This document shows positions 1 to 6,574 of a DNA stretch of 27,988 bases, piece by piece. This stretch comes from a virus. Positions within the stretch are counted from its first letter, which is position 1. Each line of letters begins with the position of its first letter. The DNA lies in the IMG/VR virus record IMGVR_UViG_3300049846_000112, positions 1 through 27,988 of that record; one strand, 5' to 3'. A program made the translations under genes and the position numbers. Under the pieces are notes generated by a model. It was not told the DNA's origin. It saw nothing but the letters and a program-made list of their open reading frames with translations, and searched no databases.

Positions 1-128
1 ACAAGGGATGAGCAGAGCCGAGCAACTTCTGCGCTGTCTTCACAATGAAGAACCGTTCGCGCTTGGCTTTCAATGCGTAGCTCTTCCTCAACGGAGAACT
101 CAACAACCATCCATTGTCCCCAGGACAT
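1..128 (-). CDS. Partial small hypothetical protein, cut by left window edge
   Basis: The reverse strand is open from an ATG at 128 to the window edge and gives about 42 residues starting MSWGQWMVVEFSVEEELRIE. The reading is rich in acidic and helical residues, looks protein-like, and the opposite frame does not. An in-frame stop lies six codons upstream of the ATG, so this start is the only ATG choice. No Shine-Dalgarno sequence is seen. It lies after the lysis genes on the same strand and is divergent from the small plus-strand gene at 160. I do not recognise a function; it resembles short helical proteins I associate with cyanophages, which is memory and not a search result. Confidence 0.5.
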   Translation of the reverse strand, partial: MSWGQWMVVEFSVEEELRIESQARTVLHCEDSAEVARLCSSL

Positions 129-159
129 TGGTTTGAGGCATATCTAGAAGGGTAACTCG

Positions 160-324
160 ATGGAACCACCAAGGCTTGAAAAGATCGTTACGAAAGGCGC
201 AATTACCTGGCGTGTCTGCTACGTCGGGATGGAACGCAACTTTGCCTGTGATTACGAGGCAATCAGGTTTTATGAACACCTATGCCAGTGCTACGCAAGC
301 GATCTAAAAAAAAGGGCTCAATAA
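160..324 (+). CDS. Small hypothetical protein, 54 aa
   Basis: An ATG at 160 is preceded by the purine-rich sequence AGAAGGG about 8 bases upstream, a fair ribosome binding site. The 54-residue product (MEPPRLEKIV..., ending DLKKRAQ) has four Cys and many aromatic residues (WRVCYVG, FYEHLCQCYA) and looks like a real small protein. It is one of the few plus-strand genes and runs convergently into the endolysin gene, overlapping its stop by 7 bases. Function unknown. It could be a chance ORF, but the start signal and composition argue for a gene. Confidence 0.5.
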   Translation: MEPPRLEKIVTKGAITWRVCYVGMERNFACDYEAIRFYEHLCQCYASDLKKRAQ

Positions 325-1367
325 TCCCAGCGGACTCTAGGTCTGCCAGGGCGAACACCAAGATGCACAAATCCCTTTTGCGCTCCGTAGCCAACTGAAT
401 ACGGCCAGTTTGCATCGACCCAAGTTTGCACTGAGTTGATGTTGGCTCCGCCAACGTAGAAATCAACAGCAGCAGTATCAGGAGCATCCATTAAATGCTC
501 AGAGCGGCTTGCGCCACCAATCCGAGCGTTCACCTTTGGCGGTCTGTGTCCACTGGTAATGATGATCGGTCCCTTGAACTTATCACGGACCTTTTCAAGA
601 AATGGGCAGATCAGTTCAGACATCACATCACATTGGTATTGATGCCGGAAACGCCGCTCCTCCTCGTCATTACAAAGCTCGCCGTAGGTGATATGAGGAG
701 TGACCTTGAAATAAAACGGCTTGTCAGGTGTCAGCTTGGTGTCGTTCGTTAAAGGCTTCGTCCCGACTAAAAAAAGATCAAGTTCATCACGACGACGGCG
801 AACAAGCCCCTCCAGAATCTTGCCATTACCCTTGTTCCATTTAGGCAGCTCTTCCACTGCTACCTTCTGTGGGTTCTCACCATTGTTCAAACGCTTGCGT
901 AACGTACTCTCTAACAAAGCGCCAGTGCCGACGTTAAAAGCAAAGCTGATCAAGGCACAGCGTTGATTGTTGTTCAACGGTACGGTGATCTGCTTGTCAA
1001 CAGCTTTAGCAAAACGCTCAATATCAGATCTCAACAATGCATCAGCATCAGCCTGTGTAATCTTTAATCCGACCGACACGCTAGCGCCAGTGTGCCCATA
1101 GCCAATGGTAGGGACACCGCTAGGGCAAAGGTAGCCAACAAGCCTGCAGCCTTCCCATTTGCGAATGATATTAAAAGCTGGCTGCAGATCCCTCTCTGGT
1201 TGCTTGCCAGACTGACTCCACACCTTGAACCATTCCTGGTCGCGATCTAGTAAAGACCCATCAGCCTTGACAATCGCCTCTTCTAGCAAATACAGGGCAG
1301 CCTGCTGATGGGGCAGGTTCTTGTAATACTTAAAAAGGTCAGTCAGCCGAACGGGAGCCTTCGTCAT
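318..1367 (-). CDS. Two-domain endolysin: GH24 lysozyme plus M15-like peptidase
   Basis: This 349-residue protein probably degrades host peptidoglycan at lysis. Residues about 60-200 are a glycoside hydrolase family 24 (T4-type) lysozyme domain: KWEG, then GVPTIGYGHTG, with the triad spaced as E72, C81, T87. The later helices (ALISFAFNVG, LVRRRRDE) also match the family. Residues about 215-349 resemble a metal-dependent M15 peptidase, with possible zinc ligands in SEH, AAVDFY and FVHLGV, preceded by ITSGHRP. The first 60 residues (LFKYYKNLPHQ) form a third segment, perhaps a targeting or accessory region. No signal peptide is seen, so it would need a holin. The start overlaps the preceding ORF by 29 bases. 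Confidence 0.88.
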   Translation of the reverse strand: MTKAPVRLTDLFKYYKNLPHQQAALYLLEEAIVKADGSLLDRDQEWFKVWSQSGKQPERDLQPAFNIIRKWEGCRLVGYLCPSGVPTIGYGHTGASVSVGLKITQADADALLRSDIERFAKAVDKQITVPLNNNQRCALISFAFNVGTGALLESTLRKRLNNGENPQKVAVEELPKWNKGNGKILEGLVRRRRDELDLFLVGTKPLTNDTKLTPDKPFYFKVTPHITYGELCNDEEERRFRHQYQCDVMSELICPFLEKVRDKFKGPIIITSGHRPPKVNARIGGASRSEHLMDAPDTAAVDFYVGGANINSVQTWVDANWPYSVGYGAQKGFVHLGVRPGRPRVRWDY

Positions 1368-1623
1368 CTGTCCAAGGTGCTCTGATGTGGAGATTGTCTA
1401 GATCAACGATTGGCGGGGGGATGGCTGGTGGCTGGGTTTTGTGCCAATCCTCAATGGCGCGATCAAGACGCGGCTGCAAGGTGGCATCAAACTTGTGATC
1501 TTGTGCTGCTTTACGCAAACGACCACGCCAATCCTTGTTGCCAAATCGTGCCAGCCAAACGGTATCGGCGCCTAACGCTTTGGGAAGATAACCTTCAGGG
1601 CTTTCAGGATCAACTGAATCCAG
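1339..1623 (-). CDS. Lysis-region protein with no ATG/GTG/TTG start (CTG start or -1 frameshift product)
   Basis: A clearly protein-like frame ends with TGA at 1339-1341 and reads YLPKALGADTVWLARFG, then DWRGRLRKAAQ, then RLDRAIEDWH, ending in an acidic tail. It follows the membrane protein 1572-1709 in the -1 frame. There is no in-frame ATG, GTG or TTG before the conserved-looking part. Two explanations fit. A CTG at 1623 has the Shine-Dalgarno sequence AAGGA six bases upstream, giving 94 residues. Alternatively, -1 slippage at CCCAAAG (1578-1584) just before the stop of the preceding gene would give a 123-residue fusion of a membrane segment and this domain. Its 3' end overlaps the endolysin start by 29 bases. 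Function unknown, probably lysis-related by position. Confidence 0.65.
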   Translation of the reverse strand: MDSVDPESPEGYLPKALGADTVWLARFGNKDWRGRLRKAAQDHKFDATLQPRLDRAIEDWHKTQPPAIPPPIVDLDNLHIRAPWTDDEGSRSAD

Positions 1624-1709
1624 CTGTTTTCCTTAATCGGCAGAAGGGTAATGATTTCAGATCCAGCGGCGATCACAATGGCAATCACGGCAGCAGTGGT
1701 GGGATCCAT
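1572..1709 (-). CDS. Small membrane protein, possible holin component, 45 aa
   Basis: An ATG at 1709 opens a 45-residue protein, MDPTTAAVIAIVIAAGSEII and so on, ending VIFPKR. Residues about 5-25 form a hydrophobic transmembrane segment, followed by KENSWIQLILKALKVIF, probably an amphipathic or second membrane-associated helix. Its position directly before the endolysin suggests a holin or other lysis membrane protein, but short single-span phage proteins cannot be assigned with confidence. The codons just before its TAG stop form C CCA AAG, an X XXY YYZ slippery heptamer that would join it to the next frame. Confidence 0.7.
   Translation of the reverse strand: MDPTTAAVIAIVIAAGSEIITLLPIKENSWIQLILKALKVIFPKR
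1578..1584 (-). other. Candidate -1 slippery heptamer CCCAAAG
   Basis: In the zero frame of the 45-residue membrane protein the heptamer reads C CCA AAG, followed by one codon and then TAG. Slippage by -1 places CCC AAA in frame with the downstream ORF ending at 1339. The pattern fits the X XXY YYZ rule but is not among the most efficient known heptamers. No strong downstream stem-loop was identified by eye. Confidence 0.35.
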
Positions 1710-1741
1710 AACGAAATGACGTTTGCTTCAGTGTAAAGCTG

Positions 1742-1993
1742 CTATTTGCTCTTGCCAATCGCCATCTCGATATATCGAACGCGTCCTTCAAGGTCGCTGA
1801 GACGTTCCTTGCTGTCGTTTTTTAGTTCCTGGATGTCGGCGGCAACAGTGCTGACCGATTGATCGAGCTTGGCGACCTGCATAAATAGCCCAGCAAGCCC
1901 AAGCACTGCAGCGGTCAGAAGTGCTGGCACGATTTGCGTGAACGGACTTTCGGGCTGTTTAGCCGTGATCAGCACCTCTTCGTGATGCTCCAT
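1742..1993 (-). CDS. Membrane-anchored coiled-coil protein, putative lysis protein
   Basis: The 83-residue protein has a soluble N-terminus, one strong transmembrane segment at about residues 20-40 (IVPALLTAAVLGLAGLF), and then a charged heptad-like helix (LDQSVSTV, IQELKNDSKERLSDLEGRV). This arrangement resembles small holin-associated proteins, loosely the XhlA type though with the opposite order of anchor and coil. I chose the ATG at 1993; a TTG at 2008 would add five residues but its purine tract is only one base away. It sits in the lysis region before the small membrane protein and endolysin. Holin function is inferred from topology and position only. Confidence 0.72.
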   Translation of the reverse strand: MEHHEEVLITAKQPESPFTQIVPALLTAAVLGLAGLFMQVAKLDQSVSTVAADIQELKNDSKERLSDLEGRVRYIEMAIGKSK

Positions 1994-2026
1994 TGCAGGG
2001 TGCTGCAAGCCTTTTTTGTAGCTTAG

Positions 2027-2161
2027 CTAGCCCTTGCCTTGACCCCTGAGGCGCTTGCGGTTACGCGGGCGTGAGTGCTGACCTTGCCCGATGCTGGTGC
2101 GCTTCGGTTTGCCGGGCTTGTGCTCAACACGCCCCAGCGCGGTTTTGCTCTTTGTTGCCAT
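2027..2161 (-). CDS. Small very basic protein, 44 aa
   Basis: An ATG at 2161 gives MATKSKTALGRVEHK, then KPKRTSIGQGQHSRPRNRK, ending GQGKG. About a third of residues are Lys or Arg. The central motif of Lys-rich sequence, TSIG, and SRPRN is one I associate with short conserved proteins in several cyanophage groups; this is recollection, not a search. It may bind nucleic acid, but no role is known. It lies between the tail-fibre and lysis genes, and its start is close to the divergent HNH gene. A longer 62-codon ORF in another frame over the same bases is a shadow. Confidence 0.65.
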   Translation of the reverse strand: MATKSKTALGRVEHKPGKPKRTSIGQGQHSRPRNRKRLRGQGKG

Positions 2162-2225
2162 GTCGGTGTAAAATTATGTGAGCGGCGTGCGCCAACACCC
2201 GCCCCGACCACTTTGCACGCAAGTG

Positions 2226-2738
2226 ATGATCAAGTTTAATCCGTTGCCTCCTATTGAGGAACTTCGCAACCTGCTGGAACTGTCCATCGAATCGCCTACG
2301 GGGCTCAAGTGGCGGAATAACGGACCGGGAATAAGGCAAAACAGGGTAGCCGGTTGGTGGAAAGAAGGCGAGTGGGGGAAAATACGTATCGCTGGGAAGT
2401 ACTACAAAACTCACAGAATCGTGTGGTTTCTGCACACAGGCGAGGATCCGGGCAATAACCTAATCGACCACATCAATAGAAAACCGCACGACAACAGAGT
2501 CGAAAATTTGCGCTTAGTTAAACATGGCGAAAATCGGTATCACAGCAGTACTGACAAAAATGCAACGGGCTACAGAGGCGTGACAAAGCTGCAGCGATGC
2601 GCCAGATGGTCAGCGCACATTAAAAAAGACGGGAAAAATTATTACTTAGGATGCTTTGACTCTCCTGCAAAGGCACACGAGGCTTATCTGAAAGCGTGCC
2701 AAGAGTTGTATGGGTATAATCCCGGCACGCTGACTTGA
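2226..2738 (+). CDS. HNH endonuclease with AP2-like DNA-binding domain
   Basis: The 170-residue product has an HNH nuclease core (THRIVWFLHTGE, LIDHINRKPHDNRVENLRLV; the IDHIN histidine and DNRVENLR asparagines are family hallmarks). It then has an AP2-like DNA-binding module at about residues 115-165 (GYRGVTK, WSAHIKKDGKNYYLGCFDS, AHEAY). Such genes are selfish homing-type elements in phages. I use the ATG at 2226; a GTG at 2178 would add 16 residues that look unlike protein. It is on the plus strand, against its neighbours, and runs convergently into the gene ending at 2745. That orientation suggests an independent insertion with its own promoter, which I could not identify. Confidence 0.85.
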   Translation: MIKFNPLPPIEELRNLLELSIESPTGLKWRNNGPGIRQNRVAGWWKEGEWGKIRIAGKYYKTHRIVWFLHTGEDPGNNLIDHINRKPHDNRVENLRLVKHGENRYHSSTDKNATGYRGVTKLQRCARWSAHIKKDGKNYYLGCFDSPAKAHEAYLKACQELYGYNPGTLT

Positions 2739-2744
2739 CCGCCA

Positions 2745-2978
2745 TCAGCTCAACCCAAACAATTCTTTAAGCTCCGCCACGGTCAAGCCAGCGGCTTCCA
2801 GCTTCTGCTCAGTGGTGAGCACTGGAGCGGGTTCGGGTTCGGTGGCAGGTTCGGGCGTGTTGCCTTCGGCTAGCCAAGCGAGGTACGCCTGGTAGTCGGT
2901 GTTGGCGGGGTCGAAGGGGATGTAGGCGTTGTCCGCAATGCGGAGGATGCAGTTGCCTTGAGTCAGTTGGTAAGTCAT
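2745..2978 (-). CDS. Small tail-associated protein, last gene of the tail-fibre run
   Basis: The 77-residue protein opens with a compact domain (MTYQLTQGNCILRIADNAYI, then DPANTDYQAYLAWLAEG). A Pro/Glu-rich linker (EPATEPEPAP) follows, then a short helix (LEAAGLTVAELKELFGL). The DYQAYLAWLAEGN motif is common in short proteins encoded beside phage tail fibres. The start ATG has GGAG ten bases upstream and follows the fibre gene by three bases. It is probably a fibre accessory or assembly protein, which is inference from position. Confidence 0.75.
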   Translation of the reverse strand: MTYQLTQGNCILRIADNAYIPFDPANTDYQAYLAWLAEGNTPEPATEPEPAPVLTTEQKLEAAGLTVAELKELFGLS

Positions 2979-2981
2979 GGG

Positions 2982-4013
2982 TTAAAGCTCCGCCGCAAAG
3001 GTTTGAGCAACTGATGAACCAGTAGTCTGATACTGCTGTATTCCATAAGACGTAAGAGCGCTATTTCCATAGCCAGCGTTGCCGGTTCCTGTAACAGTTG
3101 GCGTAGCTCTCATGGTTACCGGAAATGCAAAGTAGCTGCCACCATAGCCAGCGGACACTATGCCAACAGTTGCAGATTGGAAATACCTCTGACACAACGC
3201 CAGCTCCTGCCCGTAAGACCTTCTCTCAAACGGTGTGGCGACGGATCCAGCTTCTAGTTGGACGCCGGTGATGTAGAAGGTCGCGCCGTTGGTGGCGACG
3301 ACGCTGGTGGCTCCAGTGGCGGAAGACAAATAAGAGCCGGTCCAAGCGCCAGCAGTACCGCTGTAAGTTGAGCCAACGCCTAAACCAAGCTCAAGTAGAA
3401 AACCCGTAGTGTTGCCTGTCGCCCAAGTGCCGCTTGTGTCGCCAGCAATCGTGATGGACTTTTGTTCCCAAGTGTTGGCGGCGCTGATCGTGTATGTGAA
3501 TGGGTACGACCTGTTTGAGTTATTGTTTACGCTTCCCCCAAACGTTCCGGTCAGACTTGAGCGAACCCAGAACGACAGTGTTACCGTCCGTGCGCCAGCA
3601 GCGCCCCAACCAAGGTCTGCCACATTGAAGCCTTCAATGTACTGACGCAACGCAAAGATTTCACCAGCGCCGACTGAGTAAGCTGACTGCGATGTAAGTC
3701 CTAGATAATTTGTAAACCCTGCTGGCGGCGTTACAGAACCCGCATTTTGTTGCGCGGCAAGTTTAGAAGCCGCTCCAGACTGCACAGCAAAGCGATCCAC
3801 CGTGTAGACAGTGCCGCTGCCCAAAGTCACACTCGCCCCAGCATTCCTTTGATCAATCCGCATATCACCGTTGATGATGCGGTTACGGGTGCCACTGAGC
3901 GGTCCACCGTTGACGCTACTGAGCGTTGCTGCTGCCGTACCGTCTGATGCCAGCGTGATCGCTGCTGATGCCGCTGAGGCGTGTTGGATGTTGGTTACCT
4001 TAATCGAAGACAC
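2982..4013 (-). CDS. Tail fibre / receptor-binding-type protein
   Basis: This 343-residue protein starts with a short anchoring region (SSIKVTNIQHASAASAAITL) shared in style with other fibre proteins of this phage. It continues with a beta-rich carbohydrate-binding-like body (RIINGDMRIDQRNAG, TVDRFAV, FWVRSS, FYITGVQLE) and ends with FERRSYGQELALCQRYFQ plus a short tail. The motif from VQLEAG to CQRYF is widespread in phage tail and appendage proteins. The start is a GTG directly abutting the TAA of the upstream HNH gene. A perfect AGGAGG lies 8 bases upstream, inside the HNH coding sequence, so initiation can be efficient. It probably contacts the host surface. Confidence 0.8.
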   Translation of the reverse strand: MSSIKVTNIQHASAASAAITLASDGTAAATLSSVNGGPLSGTRNRIINGDMRIDQRNAGASVTLGSGTVYTVDRFAVQSGAASKLAAQQNAGSVTPPAGFTNYLGLTSQSAYSVGAGEIFALRQYIEGFNVADLGWGAAGARTVTLSFWVRSSLTGTFGGSVNNNSNRSYPFTYTISAANTWEQKSITIAGDTSGTWATGNTTGFLLELGLGVGSTYSGTAGAWTGSYLSSATGATSVVATNGATFYITGVQLEAGSVATPFERRSYGQELALCQRYFQSATVGIVSAGYGGSYFAFPVTMRATPTVTGTGNAGYGNSALTSYGIQQYQTTGSSVAQTFAAEL

Positions 4014-4559
4014 TTAGCTCACCTCCTGAGGGGCATAGTAGGAAAATTCTTTGTGCAGAGCAAGCGAAGCCTGCTGGTACGCCTTGGCCGCATCGTCGAC
4101 AGACTTGAAATAACCAAGATATTTCCTTTTGTTGTTGTACCGTATAATTGCAGCATAATTGCCGGTATGAACTTTAATAACGCCTTTTGGCAGATCACGC
4201 GATTTTGTCGGTTTACGGTTCTGCATATTTTGAGTCTTGGTTGCTAGCCGTAAATTGCCAATTTCATTATTGGCGCGGTTGTTGTCGATGTGATCAATTT
4301 GCATTGTCGGCCATTCACCGTGCGTGAAATACCAGACAAGATGATGCGCTTTTAGCATCCGACGTGGCTTGGTGCTGGTACGGCAAATCATGTAGCCATT
4401 GGACTGCAGGCCGCAATAAATAGGATCACCAGCCTGAATACCCTTGGACAAACCATCCCGGATCCAAATCAACACGCCATCGTCGTTCATGCCCCAAGAG
4501 GAGTCGATCCACTCCATGATTTCGGGCGTTGGCTTTTTAGGAGTATCGTGCGTGCTCAT
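4014..4559 (-). CDS. HNH endonuclease with AP2-like domain, embedded in tail operon
   Basis: The 181-residue protein has the HNH core at about residues 60-125 (LKAHHLVWYFTHGEWP, IDHIDNNRANNEIGNLRLAT) and an AP2-like segment near 130-170 (YAAIIRYNNKRKYLGYFKS, DDAAKAY). It is related in plan to the plus-strand HNH gene at 2226-2738. Unlike that copy it is co-oriented with the tail genes. It overlaps the upstream gene by ATGA and abuts the fibre start with no gap, and its last bases supply the fibre ribosome binding site. It is probably a homing endonuclease that settled without disturbing tail expression. Confidence 0.87.
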   Translation of the reverse strand: MSTHDTPKKPTPEIMEWIDSSWGMNDDGVLIWIRDGLSKGIQAGDPIYCGLQSNGYMICRTSTKPRRMLKAHHLVWYFTHGEWPTMQIDHIDNNRANNEIGNLRLATKTQNMQNRKPTKSRDLPKGVIKVHTGNYAAIIRYNNKRKYLGYFKSVDDAAKAYQQASLALHKEFSYYAPQEVS

Positions 4560-4822
4560 GATTCAACTTCCTCGGGATACGGATAAAGGCTGCGGATCTC
4601 AGCAACCTTGAGTTGCCACTCTTCAATGGTGGCTTCACCGCGTTGAGCCTTGAAGAACAGCGGGTCGGCTTCGTTGCGGTAGGCGGTGGCGCGTTGTTGT
4701 TTGGCTTGCTCCAGCAGTTCAGCAGCTGTCGGCTGTGATGCCTGAATTGCTGCAATCTCCTCAGCGGTAAGGGGAACAATCTTTTGCTCGCCGGTTTGTA
4801 CGTCTACAACGATGCGGTGCAT
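4556..4822 (-). CDS. Tail-fibre-associated small protein (assembly-chaperone-like)
   Basis: The 88-residue protein begins MHRIVVDVQTGEQKIVPLT, followed by a Glu/Ala-rich helix (AEEIAAIQASQPT, LLEQAKQQRATAYRNEADPLF) and a C-terminal EEWQLKVAEIRSLYPYP. The VDVQTGE opening, the ADPLFFKAQRGEA block and the closing AEIRSLYPYP recur in small proteins beside phage tail fibres, where they are usually taken as fibre assembly factors. It sits between two fibre-type genes and overlaps the HNH gene by 4 bases. Function is inferred. Confidence 0.72.
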   Translation of the reverse strand: MHRIVVDVQTGEQKIVPLTAEEIAAIQASQPTAAELLEQAKQQRATAYRNEADPLFFKAQRGEATIEEWQLKVAEIRSLYPYPEEVES

Positions 4823-4825
4823 GAT

Positions 4826-5455
4826 TTAACCCTCGTAAAGAATGTTGATCGACCCGGCGTCAAAGGTGTCGGGCGTGACGCTAGTAAAACGCACTATGTT
4901 CAAAACTCCAGAAAGAGAAATAACGCCAGCTACATGTTGAGTTGCACTGGTGCCTGCAGTGCTTGCAGTTACGCCTGACGCCACCCAGGTGTTTCCACTT
5001 ATGTTGATAAGAATAATTACGCCCGTGGTGGCAGTTGTCGCACTTGAGTTTGCGTTTATGTCAAATCCTGCACTTAAAGCCGTGGCAGCGCTGGATGAAG
5101 CCGTCCAAGTTGTCACGCCTGAATAGCCAGATGTGGCTGGAGTGCCACCCGAACCAATTTGTAAGCGATGATTGCTTGTGCCATTCGTACTCACCCCGTT
5201 AAACATCACCGTTACCCGTTTCACCCAACTCGGAATCCCGGTGAAGTCCACGCTGGTGCCACTGGTCGTTGCCTTGGCGGTTTCAAGCACCATCCGCCCA
5301 CGATCAACGAAGCTCAGCGCGCCAGAGCCGTTAGTGCTAAGTACCTGATCAGCACTGCCATTCCCCGTTGGCAGGGTCAGCGTGTTGCTACCAGCAACTG
5401 CCGGTGCATCGATCTCCACATAGCCGGATGTGGAACCGTTAAGGCGTAGGGTCAT
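4826..5455 (-). CDS. Tail fibre-like protein, 209 aa
   Basis: The N-terminus has a widespread phage fibre motif (LRLNGSTSGYVEIDAPA, GSNTLTLPTGNG, DQVLSTNGSGALSFVD). A jelly-roll-like, Ser/Thr/Gly-rich body follows (SVDFTGIPSWVKRVTVMFNG, HRLQIGSGG, FDINANSS), ending INILYEG. The region around GIPSWVKRVTV is typical of C-terminal fibre domains in environmental cyanophages, from memory. It overlaps the preceding gene by ATGA and is followed three bases later by the small assembly-like protein. Probably a structural appendage or receptor-contact component. Confidence 0.77.
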   Translation of the reverse strand: MTLRLNGSTSGYVEIDAPAVAGSNTLTLPTGNGSADQVLSTNGSGALSFVDRGRMVLETAKATTSGTSVDFTGIPSWVKRVTVMFNGVSTNGTSNHRLQIGSGGTPATSGYSGVTTWTASSSAATALSAGFDINANSSATTATTGVIILINISGNTWVASGVTASTAGTSATQHVAGVISLSGVLNIVRFTSVTPDTFDAGSINILYEG

Positions 5456-5865
5456 TTGTTTGCCTCCAGTGCCAGCTTAATTTCTTCAGGGGTAGACGCG
5501 CCATCAATCACGTCTTGAATCAACGCATACTTGAGTCGAATATCAGACCGTGCCGTCTCAGCAGCTGCTGCATCAGCACCAGGGATTTGCTTGGCGATGA
5601 TGTCATCGAAGGGTTTGAATTCTTCAGCACGTTGCTGACGGCGAATGTCATGCCCCAGTGCCTTGCACTTGTCGAGGTCGTGCTCTACGCAGCAGTCGCC
5701 CATCACCCAGGCGTTACGGAAAAAGCGGTCAGAGGGAATGTCAGCTTCGGAGACGATTTCGTAGGCGACACCTTCAGGCACATCCTTCAGTGCCAGTTCG
5801 ACGGATTCGGTAGGGATGATCACCGCTACGCCGCCGGATTCAGTTTGGTAGATGATTCTGTTCAT
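5452..5865 (-). CDS. Hypothetical tail-region protein, 137 aa
   Basis: The protein opens MNRIIYQTESGGVAVIIPTE, continues with a basic-acidic mix (SEADIPSDRFFRNAWVM) and a Cys/His-containing stretch (GDCCVEHDLDKCKALGHD), and ends in an Ala/Glu-rich helical region (RSDIRLKYALIQDVIDGAST). The RIIYxTxxGGVAV...IPSDRxFRNAW pattern recurs in phage proteins near tail fibres. The CC...H...C...H spacing may hint at metal binding, but I cannot call a known finger. It is nested between two fibre genes, overlapping the downstream one by 4 bases. Confidence 0.7.
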   Translation of the reverse strand: MNRIIYQTESGGVAVIIPTESVELALKDVPEGVAYEIVSEADIPSDRFFRNAWVMGDCCVEHDLDKCKALGHDIRRQQRAEEFKPFDDIIAKQIPGADAAAAETARSDIRLKYALIQDVIDGASTPEEIKLALEANK

Positions 5866-5870
5866 GGCGG

Positions 5871-6572
5871 TTAGCGGAAGATGGCGACGTGTGTGCCTTG
5901 ACTATCCCAAGAAGTTGATGCACCACCCAAGCTACTCACGTAAGCAGTTTTTATTGCTGCTGATGTGGTGGTCCTAGAAAAAGCATTGGCGTTTGCCGCA
6001 CCGATAACGGTATAAAACGTTGCCCCAACGGCCGGTACTGTTGATGGCTCTGCAGTTGCTATTGTTGCATAATTTGCATCCACCATCGCCGTCGTGAAGT
6101 TCACCGTATAGTCGCCCGTTCCGTTATCCGTAATGCTGCTTACGTTGTAGCTAGCGCGGATATCAACAGTGCTAGTCCCGTTGAAATTCACCCAAGCGCG
6201 GCAGAGTTGACCGCCAACCAGAGCAGGACTCAGCAGCTTCGTTGCTGAATAAAACGCAACCGGATTGCTACTCAGCGTGGCATTAGCGTTGGCACTAAGC
6301 GTGATGCTGGTAGTACCGCCACCCGATGAAACCGTGGTGCCAGGTGTAATGCCTTCGCCAACGACATAATCACCGTTTGAGATGCCAGTGCCAGAGGCAA
6401 CCGTCAGCGCAGTGGTGCCGCTTGTGATGCTGCCAGTGGTATGCGTCCCATTTTTTTGAGCAAGCGTTGCAAATGCACTACTTGCAATGTCGTCAGATGT
6501 GATGCTTCCATCAGGCAATCCACCAGCGGTCAAGCCGGTGATTGATCCAGTGCCGTTAATAGTGATTGCCAT
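5871..6572 (-). CDS. Tail fibre / appendage protein, 233 aa
   Basis: The N-terminus MAITINGTGSITGLTAGGLP followed by DGSITSDDIASSA is a common phage appendage start. Residues about 38-110 form a beta-rich module (SGTTALTVASGTGISNGDYV, GEGITPGTTV, SITLSANANATLS). The C-terminal part (LCRAWVNFNGTSTVDIRASY, DYTVNFTTAM) is a fibre domain widespread in marine and freshwater phages. It starts two bases after the long fibre protein ends. Likely a distal tail or receptor-interacting component. Confidence 0.8.
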   Translation of the reverse strand: MAITINGTGSITGLTAGGLPDGSITSDDIASSAFATLAQKNGTHTTGSITSGTTALTVASGTGISNGDYVVGEGITPGTTVSSGGGTTSITLSANANATLSSNPVAFYSATKLLSPALVGGQLCRAWVNFNGTSTVDIRASYNVSSITDNGTGDYTVNFTTAMVDANYATIATAEPSTVPAVGATFYTVIGAANANAFSRTTTSAAIKTAYVSSLGGASTSWDSQGTHVAIFR

Positions 6573-6574
6573 GA

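Noticed and set aside
300-335. Terminator-like T8 tract after the endolysin stop
   Set aside because: The tract is clear, but the preceding stem (GGG/CCC with a loop of nine) has only three pairs, too weak to call.
1410-1736. 108-codon plus-strand frame in the lysis region
   Set aside because: It is antisense to two better supported minus-strand frames (the membrane protein and the downstream domain) and has no recognisable features.
2023-2211. 62-codon minus-strand frame beginning MVGAGVGARR
   Set aside because: The same bases contain a better frame encoding the conserved-looking basic 44-residue protein starting at 2161.
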